Origin: Psococerastis gibbosa
Taxonomy: Eukaryota > Arthropoda > Insecta > Psocodea > Psocidae
Assembly (NCBI GenBank): GCA_963971405.1
Contig: OZ020486.1
Location: forward strand, 6,037,419-6,101,418
Length of the DNA stretch: 64,000 nt
Reading direction: 5' to 3'
Each line of letters opens with the position of its first letter. The stretch's first letter is position 1. Positions 35,453 through 47,706 of the stretch are shown here, in pieces. A program made the translations under genes and the position numbers. The notes beneath the pieces were generated by a model, which worked only from the letters and a program-made list of their open reading frames with translations, searched no databases and was not told the DNA's origin.

Positions 35453-35569
35453 TTATGTCCTGATGGTGGAATTAGGGAAAGTAGTAGAAATTGAGGAAAT
35501 CCCATCCACTTCTGGTTCTTCTTTTAACAGTCGCACCGAGTTTAAAGCTTGAACAAACTCAGCATAGAT
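35453..35569 (-). CDS. Possible terminal coding exon, unidentified gene
   Basis: After the acceptor-like TAATTGTTTCAG (minus strand) comes a phase-0 frame of 38 codons, starting IYAEFVQALNSVRLLKEEPE and ending at TAA. It is non-repetitive and hydrophilic. It lies on the same strand and phase as the receptor gene to the right, but does not look like a gustatory-receptor C-terminus (no TY..V..Q motif). I do not recognise the family; it may be chance. Confidence 0.3.
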   Translation of the reverse strand: MYAEFVQALNSVRLLKEEPEVDGISSISTTFPNSTIRT

Positions 35570-36746
35570 CTGAAACAATTACCTATATTTTAATAATCAC
35601 GGCAACGAAATAGCAGGATAACAGTCAATTCTTTAATTACAGGGAAATTTAGCCATAAATAAATGCAATACCTCTTAGGTTAAAAACGAGATATCTCCAT
35701 CAACATTGTCATATTTAATGTATAGGAATGGATACCATACTCGTCAAATGGTGTTTTTTTTTTTTTTGCAAGACCAGATTGCATTTGCGGCCATCTACAG
35801 GTATACCAACTAAACGGCTTACCGCTCACTGTTGACCTGAACACCTATGAAATCTGACAAATTACGCATTAAAACCCTCACATTCATGGCTGAATGTATT
35901 CAAAGCCAAAAAAACCCTCGCATTAGTGAATTTCGTCTTACATTTTCCCATTTCGGGGGGGGGGGGGAGGGGGAGGGATATACAGTATACGCCACTTGTA
36001 TGTTCCTTTGTAACACTATTTAGCTAGCCCTCTAGTTGAGTGTAACAAAGGCGCGAAGGCCCTAACTCCGCTAGGGGAGCCTAGTGCAATAAAAAAACTA
36101 TAATTATTTGTTTACTGATTCTGCGGGCATTTCAAGCTAGGAAAATGGCAGTGTTGCATGGAGAATATAGGGGAGAACAATTTTCCCATTCTTGAAATAT
36201 TGAAAGAAGATTTACCCAGGCCTCAGAGGGTTCACAGGCACCTGTCGTCTAAGGAAAATTGAGCAACACCATTATTTAATTCTATAATCCATTCGTAACC
36301 ATGCTAGCCCTCAACTTTTCCCTCACAAGCCCAATTTAAAGAACATGAATACAAGTACTATGCCTATACACCCTTCTTCGAATAATGACTGCATTACAAA
36401 TGCGCAAAAAACACGATTTGTTTTGGATAAAATTGCCACATTTGACGTGAATGCATAGCCTGTTAAAAGCAGTGCCGGTTTAAGTATGAACGGGGCCCTG
36501 GGCGAAATTGGACTTGCAAGTCCTGTAATACAATATTATATATATTGTCTGGTGCCATGGACTGCCGATTTTTGTACCAAATTTTAAAAGTTACAGTTTC
36601 AATAAAGTTTTCTAATTCAATTATGCGTACATCTTATTCTTATCTGAGTTATTTTTTAGGTTTATTTTTATTTTTATTTTTGGAGAATCGACGAGGCCCT
36701 GGACTGCAGCCGGCACTTTTTGTAAATGTTGTTTGTTGTTTCTAAC
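35570..36746. other. Intergenic, nothing recognised
   Basis: G tract near 35955-35975 and a SINE A-like TAACTCCGCTAGG scrap near 36065; no gene. Confidence 0.4.
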
Positions 36747-37083
36747 GCCTGCTTTCAACATTTCTGCTTTAAGCAACCCTGTCAGACTGGCGGGGGGAGT
36801 GAGTCTGTTTGTTAACTTGAGGCACCCTAAGGGCAGACTCTTTCACCTCGGGGAAAGGGGAGTTGACTACCAGGGTGGACCTTCTGATTATAGTGGATTC
36901 CGAACCACTTGTGGAACATGGTGAAGTCACACGATTAAATTGGAGGTGACCAGGACTCGGCTTATACTGCCTAAGCGCGTTATCATGTCCCACCAGGTTC
37001 TCCTGCCAACGCTGGGCACACTACCAAGTTGCCGCAGTTTGAAACATGCTCTGCTCTAATGGAATCAACATGGTGAGGCCTTT
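36747..37083 (+). mobile_element. Interspersed repeat, GATTATAGTGGATTCCGAACC family
   Basis: Runs from AACGCCTGCTTTCAACATTT to TCTAATGGAATCAACATGGT. A near-identical copy is at 55440-55794 (minus). Non-coding in all frames. Confidence 0.8.
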
Positions 37084-37963
37084 GGCTCCTTTTTGTAAAT
37101 GTAAATGTACCTAAATGTGAAACCTTTTGTAAATTCCCTTCATGGATTGGATTGTGAGTTGGACTACCATACTGTCCAGCATTTTATCGATTCCCTATAT
37201 TTTGGCATTTAATATTGGTTTGCGCTTACCACTATAATCGACAAACGGGTCATCGGAAAGAAGTTGAAGAACTCTATTTTTGGAGGGAAATGTTTGTGCG
37301 ATATCTCAAATCTATTGAGTTCTGCTCGCTGGTCAGAAGTCAAATCAGGCTTATCCCTCTGGCACACAATCCCCTGCATCATCAAAGAGCCGATCTAGAA
37401 TAAAAAGAAGAATGATAAAAATTAATGATAAAATTAATTTTTTTGTTATTTAAAATTTTTAATTGTTGACTTTAGTCCGCATCTTATATGTTATTTCACT
37501 TCATTACATGCAGTACCTACTGTATACATCAGATAAAATAAAAATTAGCATTATTCGCACCATGCATCAAACAGTATTAAATTGGGGCCCATCACAGATT
37601 TATCTACAGGGCCCCTACCTTCCTCTGTACTCTATATACTTGTATATACTAGCTATATACTTCTACTACTTTTGTACTATTATTTATACTATTTTACTTT
37701 AATTTTACTTTGTTATGTATGGATGAAGGAAATAAATACATTTATTGATTTATTTAATCATTGTTGTTGATGAGTTAAATATTAGACGGACTGTACAGGG
37801 ACTGACCAGAAAAAATATTAATATTTTAACTATACGCGTACACCAATCACCTTGTGAATCTCGGTTAGCCTATATCCTATAAGTGAAGGGTGAAACTTTC
37901 AAATTACAAATTTCAATTCACTTGTCTTCTTCTGGCATTCCTCCAGTCATCTCGGATTTGTAC
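37084..37963. other. Intergenic, LINE-3'-end scrap at right
   Basis: Nothing recognised to about 37918. From there the complement of a (GAA)-tailed LINE 3' end (GTCTTCTTCTGGCATTCCTC) leads into the palindrome. Confidence 0.45.
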
Positions 37964-38596
37964 AACGCACCACCATCTATGGACTCCCAACCCGCGAAGG
38001 TCAGTTTTCAACTCAACCATTGACTTGCAGTTCCCCAAAACTACAAAACTAGGGCTTCCTGCTGCGGCACCAATTCTTATAAGGCGAGGATTCCACCGAC
38101 CGGCTAGGGCTAAATATAAAAACGGTGACGTGGTAGCAGACATTCAAGACTTAGGCGGGGTTTCCACCGACCTCGCATTGCAGAATGCAAAGGACATTGA
38201 CGGAAACGTTTGTTTTACTCTATGCCATAGTTAAAATAGATCAATGATCATACAGTAAAATCACAAACAAACAAACTAAAATTAAAAAATGGCTTCATGG
38301 GATATGTTAAGTACAAACATTTTAATAGATTTCTATAAAATGAAACATTCTAATTTCCGTCAATGTCATTTGCATTCTACAATGTGAGGTCGGTGGAAAC
38401 CCCGCCTAAGTCTTGGATGTCTGCTACCACGTCACCGTTTTTATATTTAGCCCTAGCCGGTCGGTGGAATCCTCGCCTTATAAGAATTGGTGCCGCAGCA
38501 GGAAGCCCTAGTTTTGTAGTTTTGGGAAACTGCAAGTCAATGGTTGAGTTGAAAACTGACCTTCGCGGGTTGGGAGTCCATAGATGGTGGTGCGTT
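37964..38596. repeat. Large near-perfect palindrome containing a GGCG-family MITE
   Basis: Arms 37964 to about 38190 and about 38370 to 38596 are inverse copies with only a few mismatches. The inner part (38086-38480) is a fold-back MITE. The outer ~120 bp of each arm (e.g. AACCCGCGAAGGTCAGTTTT) is LINE 3'-end sequence, so the inverted repeat extends beyond the MITE. Confidence 0.9.
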
Positions 38597-38780
38597 ATGG
38601 GATATGTTAAGTACAAACATTTTAATAGATTTCTATAAAATGAAACATTCTAATTTCCGTCAATGTCATGTGCATTCTACAATGTGAGGTCGGTGGAAAC
38701 CCCGCCTAAGTCTTGAATGTCTGCTACCACGTCACCGTTTTTGTATTTAGCCCTAGCCGGTCGGTGGAATCGGCGCCTAT
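38597..38780. mobile_element. Extra right half of the GGCG-family MITE
   Basis: Repeats 38298-38480 (GGGATATGTTAAGTACAAAC through CCGGTCGGTGGAATC) directly after the palindrome; it lacks a left arm. Confidence 0.85.
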
Positions 38781-40628
38781 GTACAAGATACTGCGATTTT
38801 TTTTTTTTTAATTCCACCAACGGCGACCCAGACCAGCAAACACTCATATAATAATACAATTGATTACCTTGTAGTAGGCTACAGCAATTTTAAGTTTAAG
38901 GTTTACATTTAAATTATAGAATTCTCATTCTAAAAATATTTCGCTAGCATTTTTTAACCCTAGAAACAAGTTACCTTGTACTTTGAGCTACACAGCCGGG
39001 ATTAAAAAGGTAAACAAGTTAATTTAAGAATGGAAAGTTATGGTAACCAGATGTCCGGATTCAGTGCGTACAGCTGTTCCGGATTCCAGGTGATCTATCT
39101 GGAGTCCCCACAAATTTTTGAAAATCCCAAAAATGTCCGGCCGGAAAAGTGAAGAAAATTACTTCATTTGTGGGCCTTATAGGAGATAAGAACTTTTTGT
39201 TGTTGAAGTGAAACTTCTTTATCGACGTAGGGAGAAAAAATCGTATGTAAAATCGTATGTAACGTTTTTGCGTTACGCGCCATCTTGTTTTTCTCTTACA
39301 CGCCATCCTGATTTCCATGCTATATTTGTTTGTGGTGATAGAGCAAAAGGGGGAGGGGGGAGGAAAAGTGAGGAGGTGCGCCCAAATTGGCCAATTTTAA
39401 TTGAAAATAGGCCTTTTTCGGCCGCGTTTTTGGGGGTGTTAATATCAATTTGAAAACTTCAAACTTTTAGTTCTTTTCCACCTTTGTTACTCTTTCCAGA
39501 CATATGTTCAGTTTTACCATTTCATTTCTTCATTCAGGCTCAGGTGAGTGAATGAGCCATTCGTTTTTCGGCGGAAAACAGGTTGAAAGGGTACTTTTCA
39601 ATTTACATGCATAGAGTAAAAAAATTCCACAGCCTGCAATTTTCAACCGAAATTAGTTTTTAATATTCATTAGAAGCAATATGAATTAATGTTTCAAACG
39701 AGAAAAAATACATAGTTGCAAATTCACCACATCACCCCTTAAACACGAGTGGAACACAAAATTTCTAAATAATTAATTTCCAGCAATCCCATTTGAATTG
39801 CATCATGGGCGGGTTTAAAGTAATTTTTCGGGCAGATTTAGAAGACATATCTTAATTTAAATTATACCCTTGTCTTTGTCTATTCTTCCTCATTCAGGCC
39901 ATGTTATATTTGTGCAGGGGGGCTGGCTTTGGGGGTGCGAAACGTCAGGGGGTGCGCACGATTTTCTACAAAAATAGGCCTCTTTCGGCCGCGTTATTAT
40001 CTATTTAAAATATTCAAACTACTTAAGGGCTTTTCTACATTTCTTTCTCTTTCCAGCCATATATTATTTAAATAAGATTTAGTAATTTAGGCGTTGTCAC
40101 GTGAAACTATCGTCTGTAAACCGACTTTACAACCGACTTACAGACAACCAATATAATTAATGAAATGCTATTATAGTCTTAGCAACAATATTTACCTTAT
40201 AAGGTAAAATAATTCAATTATTTCTATCCATGTTTATAATAGTAAAAGCCTTTTGCTTAAACTTTATCTAGTTTAGCTTTATCCAACCAATTTCTGTAAT
40301 GTTGTAAATATAGTAGATTTTCGACTTTTTCGAAAAATTATGTCATAAAGAAGTTTCACTTCTTACGTGTGTAAACTGATACACCCACGCAATTTTTTTA
40401 AAATTGAGCCAGAGCTACTGTTAATTTTCAAAACCATTATCAGTATGTACTTCTACCTACTTACTTATGGTCCATTAAACGTTGAGAAATGAGAACGTGT
40501 AATATTTATATAGCCTAAGTTATATAATATATGATATAGGTATAACTAGTTTTCTGCTGGAATCTCAGGTATAAGTTAAAATACTTGGAGTGCAGGTGGG
40601 GTTGGCAAGGAAAATATGGTCATCTTAC
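38781..40628. other. Region downstream of receptor exon 5
   Basis: Two similar segments (about 39340-39440 and 39915-40010, sharing ATAGGCC(T)TTTTCGGCCGCGTT-type sequence) suggest a decayed repeat pair. I looked for a gustatory-receptor TM7 exon on the minus strand and did not find one. Confidence 0.45.
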
Positions 40629-40889
40629 CTTGTCGGTAGTTTCGTGGCATGCCTCTGGTAGCCGAGTATAATAGAATGTTGTTGCTATGCTCAATATCAA
40701 ATTCGTCTTGAAATCTCCTACATCCAAAGCGAGTATATACCAACATGACATGCTTAAACAGTAGCCGAACAATGTGAAGACCATAAAAGAAAGTGCAAAA
40801 ACGTCGCTTATTGCTGTGGTGAGGTTAGCTAGCTCCCTCCAGGTTCGAAAGTAGTCGTAAATCTGCTGAGGGCTCGGATTGACACTCTC
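40629..40889 (-). CDS. Receptor exon 5
   Basis: Acceptor CATTTCAG, donor CAAG/GTAAGA: 87 codons, phase 0. Carries the RTWRELANLTTAISDVFALS segment and the TM SFMVFTLFGYCLSMSCWYIL. The good donor means at least one more exon is expected. Confidence 0.7.
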
Positions 40890-43800
40890 CTGAAATGGAA
40901 ATTCAGAAATGAAGCCTATAGACTATAGAGGCATCTCAGAAACTTCTCTCATCTTCTGCTTTAAACGCCTCCTCCATCAAAGATAGCCGATCACCATGGC
41001 AATTTGTACCTTGGAGACTGCTGCTCTGAAAAGGGAAGTTGTGCTCTTGCCAAACAACTGCCTCAGATTTTTCAACCAGGCTGTTCTTCTTCTGCAGGGA
41101 GTCTTCAGTCCTTCTATCTTCCCTTGGATTATTACATGCAGAAGACGATACTTTTCGATCACATGACACAAGGATGTCGGATTCCTATTCTTAACAGTCA
41201 TCCAGCAGGCATATCTGCTTCTGTACCCATTTGCCTCATGACTTCTGAATTCGGGACGGGATCTCTCCAGGATATGCGCAGCATTCGTCTGTATACCCAC
41301 ATGGATTAACCTTTTGAGGTTCCAGCAGGAACCCATAAAAGTGGAACGTACGAAATGTCTGTCATTTTGTCTGTCTGTCTCTCTGTCTGTTTGCCAGTCG
41401 GTTCGTTAATTTGTGGGCAGACTACTACGTGGATTCTCAAGAAATATAGCAGGTACAGTAGGTTCACAAAATCACATCAGGACCAATTTTTTAATTTCGG
41501 GCTTGAGCGATTATGGAGGATTCCTTCAAAAACACCAAAAAACTACTTAGAACTTTTTTTCTTCTAAAAAGCAGCTCCAACGATTTTCTTTACATTCATA
41601 TTGTAGTTGCTATTAATAAAAAAATAAGAAAAACTCAATTTCAATGAAAAAGGTGCTTAATAATTGTTTGCAGAACTTTTCTATTGATGCTATATTTCTA
41701 ACTTTAGGTATGATGAAGGTGTTTAAATATAGCAACAAAACCGAATAGGCCTAGGGTGCAAACAAAAGAATTGGTTTTGAATTAGAAATTATGTTTTGAA
41801 GAAATATTGTTGGATACCCTGACATTAAATGTTGTTACAGGACTATATTGATCTCTCCGTTCTAGACTATGCAATTGATCCGTTGATGGATTGGTACTTT
41901 GAGATAGGGAAAGTCAAGGGAACTGAAATTTAACCCTAGTACAATTGATTGTTGACCATACAACTATTCATATTATCTATCTCGGTACCTATACTAATTC
42001 ATAAATAGGAAAACATGAACGGGTTCACTCGTACCGGTTCTTAAACAAGGTTTTAATGGTTTCCCCGTTCGTCAAGGTCAATTTCGTATTTTGTGTTGAC
42101 AAGAGGGGTGGGGGTAAGCAACTCCTTTGTGACCCTAAATGACGCCCCTGCCCCTCTGGCTGCAAAGTAAAGTAAAGAAGTATATTGCAAAAACATTTTT
42201 GAGCTCTGGCGATCGGCCTAACGTTGTATTAAAAAAAAAAAAAAAAAAAAAAAACACTGTACTATATAGTTACGTTCCCGAAGGCGACAATTTCGTTTTT
42301 AAAGAACCGGTCCGAGTTTACTCGAACATGCTTTCCAATTTATCAAAATTAGTAGATAGAGAAAATGAGTAATTTCATGGTAAATAATTTTCATATGGTT
42401 AGATTTCCGATATCTCGGGGGGGGGGGGGGGTGTCCACCTGACGTCACTGGAGGTGAGGTAAATTCTAGATAGGTCAGACCAACACATTACCACACAGCA
42501 ATACTGGCAGGGCACGCAATGCATTTGAGCGTGAATTTTCTATCATTTTTTCAAAAAAGCATTTTTTTTTTCAGAACCAAATACTTTTCTGGGAAAGCAA
42601 CCTGTCCGGTTTCGTTACTCAATTTAACACCTAAAACATACCTGAAGGTAGAAATCATCGATAGAAAGGTTTCGCAGAAAAATTATTTTTTAGTCATTTT
42701 TCATTAAAATTAAGTTATTTTTATTTTTTTACCCCCAGAAGCAACCTATCAAGGGGCAAGCGACCCCCCGCATTTCGTTAACATTAATAACGACTACAAT
42801 GTATGTGAATTTAAAAGAAATCGTTGAAGCCGATTTTGAGAAATAATTTTTTTAGACGTTTTTTTGGAATTTTTTGATAATAAAACCTCCCCAAATTGAG
42901 TTAGCCCCAAATTAAAAAAATGGTTCCGAGGCATGATTTTTGGGAACCTACATGCCGAATTTCATCAAAATCGACTGAGTAGTTAGTTTGCCCGGAAATC
43001 GACAGACAGACAGAGCGACAGACAGACATTTCGTAAGAACCACTTTTTTGGGTTCCTGGGACCTCAAAACGTGTAAATCCGTTGAAATCTCGGAATCGAA
43101 AATTTCAACCGTCACAAAGCTTTCCTTATACTACGTATAAATTGGATAGCAAAAAGTTACCCAAAATTTCACTCCTACCTTCTATGCCGCTCAGCTCAGA
43201 CTAACTCTGCTGAGTGGCCACAGCCCAGGTGCATGGCCTGGGTTGCTGACTAGATGATTGCCCCGTCAGCATGGGAGCCCAGCACTAGCAGTTGGCAGGA
43301 ACGGGTTCCCGTTATATGTAAACACTTTAGGGTTAGCATGAAAACAAGACTTTATAGTCTTATTTTCCCCTTTTTGTTATTTCATCTCATTTCATTTCAT
43401 TTGAGTTGGTTATAGTTCGCGTCCGAGACCATGAATATCGAGACCGAGACCGAGACCCACAAGTCTCGTCTCGGTCTCCTATTTACCTTGAACGATGACT
43501 CAAGCTGATCGCCTGCATCTCGAATACTTTTCAATAGAAACCAGGAAAAACCCACCAGGACGTCAAGTAAGCAGCTAAAGTAAATAACTGACAGTATATA
43601 CAACGCAGGTGATTTGTATTTCACCCCGTCTGCAGCTTGAGAAAATGACTCCACCAATTGAAATGAGTATAAAAACGAAAAAGTACTTTTTAATGTCGTC
43701 ACACAAAAAAATGCATATTGTGCCTTTTTGCGATAAATAAATAATTTTCGGCCAGTAGTCCTTTGGTAAATACTCTGAAACAATAGTTTAAGATATGGAT

Positions 43801-46800
43801 GGGAACTCTGTAGGAGATCACTACCAAAGCCACAGTTCCTCCTTCTAACTCTAACTCTAGCAGTAGAGAATGGTTATGAGGTCCTATACTTTAGTTCAGG
43901 CGCCCATTCCACCGACCGGCTAGGGCTATTTACAAAAACGGTGACGTGGTAGCAGACATTCAAGACTTAGGTGGCGATTCCACCGACCTCGCATTGCAGA
44001 ATTGACGGAAATGTTTATTTCCCTCTATGCCATAGTTAAAATTGATCAATGATCATACACTAAAATCACAAACAAACAAACTAAAATTAAAAAATGGCGT
44101 CATGGCATATGTTAAGTACAAACATTTTAATAGATTTCTACAAAAAGAAAAATTCTAATTTCCGTCAATGTCATTTGCATTCTGCAATGCGAGGTCCATG
44201 GCAACCCCGACTAAGTCTTGAATGTCTGCTACCACGTCACCGTTTTTGTAAATAGCCAGTGGCGGCTCGTGGTGTATCAAAATGGTGGGGCAACGAATTG
44301 TAATAAAGTAATAGCATATAACTTACCACTACTTGATTATCAAATAGATTCTTCGGCATTTCGATGTGGCAAACAAGTCTATCACTCGCTGTTTACATTT
44401 TTGTAATATTTGTTTACATTACCCTGCCTGGCCGTTGGGTAGAACCTGACTGCCCTAGTCAAAAATTCTTCTTTGAAAAATTTTATAATAATCATCAGTC
44501 ATGACAAAATAGTGAAACTCTTCTCAAAAATAACTCTTATAATTATGATTTTAAAAAAATACCAATATTCAACGATATTATTAATACCAAACATTTAAAG
44601 TCATTTTTGGGGCGCTGCCCCGCTGCCCATGTATAAATGCATATGGCATGAATTGCATTGCAAGGTCCATAAGAGAAAAGTTGTGTACACCTTTTCAATG
44701 GTGCGAACGATCTTCTTAACTTTTGCCTGACTCGGTTGCCATGGCGACCCGGGGCTAAATTGAAAATTGCCCCAAGTTGCCCAGAGCACGCACATAGCAT
44801 AGCCGAATTGTAGCAGTTGCATTTTTCTTCAGAATAGTATATTATTATTTTATTATTATTAAGAGGAAATAGCTTTGTTTGCCTGTAAAATTATGGGAGG
44901 GCTGTAGCCCCAGTGCCCTTATGGACGAGCCGCCACTGTAAATAGCCCTAGCCGGTCGGTGGAATGGGCGCCTAAAATACAATTTCTTAATATCACTGTT
45001 TTATTACCATTATATAGTATATACAAACGGGAATAAATAAGTACGCTTCAGAATATTGATAGAGCTCTGTACACTAAGGATTCACAGTTTTTATAATACA
45101 GTTCTTATGAGCATGAAGTAGGGGTAAGGCGCCCATTCCACATACGTCAATCGTCAATGAAAAATTGAAAAATGACGTTTTAGCAGACATTAAAGACATA
45201 CTAAAAATTCTGCTACCACGTCAATTTACGTCATTTTTCAATTTTTCATTGACGATTGACGGATGTGGAGTACCCGCCTAAGGTACATATTTTCTCTAGA
45301 TGACAAGGACTTCGTTGACATCATAACCAGAAGACCGGTAGTGGGTATTAAGGCTTCAAGGCAGGGTAGGGACCACTGACTCGCCCCCCCCTTATTAGGG
45401 AACTACTCCCTAATCTAACTAACTAATCCTCATAAATGCCCTCTTCATGATATAAATTGCATATAGCTAAGCTTACAGTTATGTCTATTGAAATGGATTA
45501 CCGTATATCTCAGGTTAATTTAGCAGTGCGGTTACTAGTAGATCTTTATCGTCGATACATAAGACACACACACACACAATATCACTGGTCATACACTGTC
45601 AAAAATAAAAGAGGTCGGCTTTCGCGGACCGTACATGAAGAAGTGGTAAAAGGGTAACCCAGAATCAGCTGCTCGCTGGTATATATAACCTCGTATGACC
45701 GTTAAAAGCCCTGCACCGTAAGAAGATGTTTCGCCCGTGCGTAACCGATTGTAGCTACAGTGCAGGACCAATAACGGTTGCACCAGCAGATTAAGAAATT
45801 GCAACGACACAGCCGGACAGATGACAATCCAACTCAGGTTTGCATTCTTTGCCAAAGCGTGCAAACCGACAAGGAAAACCAACTGTGCCGTCACAATAAC
45901 TTGTGACCAGGCGATAGAAGGGAAACTTCATCCATCCATTAAAACCTCCGAAATTTAATCCAAACCAGAAAAACAGGTCCCATGATATGATTCATGAGAA
46001 CCTGCACACTGTTTTAATTGAATTCTCTGCATGAATCCAGTAGTTTGCACACGAAACAGAAGGTTCTTTACTAGCGTATCATAAGATCATGGACCGATAG
46101 CTATCCCCCCCCCCAAATTTGGCAAATTTGGTAATTTAATTTATTACGCTGAGATTTAATCTATACTACATAGGTTTTTCCTATTTTGACCCAAAACTAC
46201 CCCCCCCCCCCCAAATGGGCTGGATCCGTCTCTGAAGAAGATATAGCTAAAGAACTGAAATTCCGGAACGCAAGATTAGTGGCGCTGCCTAGACATCAAG
46301 CTGCAACACTGCTTCGTTTCCTAAAATACAATGATCTATTTTCAAAGAACTCGCACTTTCACTTAAAAAACGCCGCGTTTTTTCCCTTCACGCCTGTCCA
46401 TGGATGTTTTAAGTCCAAGGTTTACTAACTGGACTTAGAACTGCTAGACAACCAAAATAGTCTCCCATGAGTAAAATTAAAAATATATCTGAATATTTCG
46501 TTAACTGCACCTACCTGAAAGATTCTCCACTCATTTACGTAAAAGGCAATTTTTTTCGTTTCCGACATCATGCCCACCACCATAATCATAGGAAAGAAAA
46601 ACTCGACTATTATGAAAATGAGTCCAAGTTTATCTTGAAAAAGAAGATTGTCCAAGCTGATCTGCATGAGGTTTAGAATGGTAATAATATTTCCGCAGAA
46701 GTAAGCTCCAACCATGACAAAGCTGTACAGTGTGATTGGGGCATTCCATTTATAACGCAAGTCACCTAAAAACAGAGACATATCAATGCGTTAATTAGCA

Positions 46801-47663
46801 AGCCACGTAAGTCCAAAATTAGTGAAAATGAGACATTGGTATCCACGTCCTTCATTTTCCTCCCTTTTCTTCCCTGGTGGGGTCAGCCGTCAGCGATACG
46901 ACAGAGTCTCTTCCACTCCTTGGGGATTCTGCACTTCGGCTGCAGATGCTCCTACTATTCTGATGTCTGGCGGATTTTCCCTTGAACCGTCAGCCTGGGC
47001 TGTCCTCGTATTCTTTGTCACTCAGCTTCGATGTTTTGTCCGCTTTATCAGGTCACCCGGCGGCAATCTTTCGTCCTGGCCCCACCATGACAGTTGATAT
47101 CCACGTGTTTGGAAAAAAAAAATGCCTTTCGACTGACGAAACACTTAATATCAAGAAAAATTTCTTTGCGTAGTTTTAGTCGATACAGAAAAAAGGATAT
47201 AGTGGTTCAATGAAATTTTAATTCGTATTTTTTCCTTTCCCGAAAAGTTGCGATTTCTAATTTATGTGGTTTACGAATTAATATCATGTCAAAATCGCCT
47301 TAAAATTTTTTATGGAAGATAAGAATGAAAGACTGGAAAGAAAGAGGAAGAAAGGTACGAAGGTTCTTATCATGTTGATCGAAACTATGGCAATTATTTA
47401 CCATTGAACAATACACGTTATCTAGGGCTCTATATTAGACAGGTATTGTCATCCGCCATGTTGTATCCATTTTAAGTCTGGTGTATAAGCCAAGCATTGG
47501 GTGTTTACCTAATTATTTTTAGACATTTATCGTTGTTTATTGCTTTCCAATTTATACGTAGTATTAGGAAAGCTTTGTGATGGTCGAAATTTTCGATTCC
47601 GAGATTTCAACGGATTTACACGTTTTCAGGTCCCAGGAACCCAAAAAAGTGGTTTTTAAGAAG

Positions 47664-47706
<43 letters not shown>

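Noticed and set aside
37890..38638. Pair of open frames sharing [20 protein letters not shown] in opposite directions
   Set aside because: They are the two arms of the palindrome read on opposite strands; MITE plus LINE 3' end, not genes.
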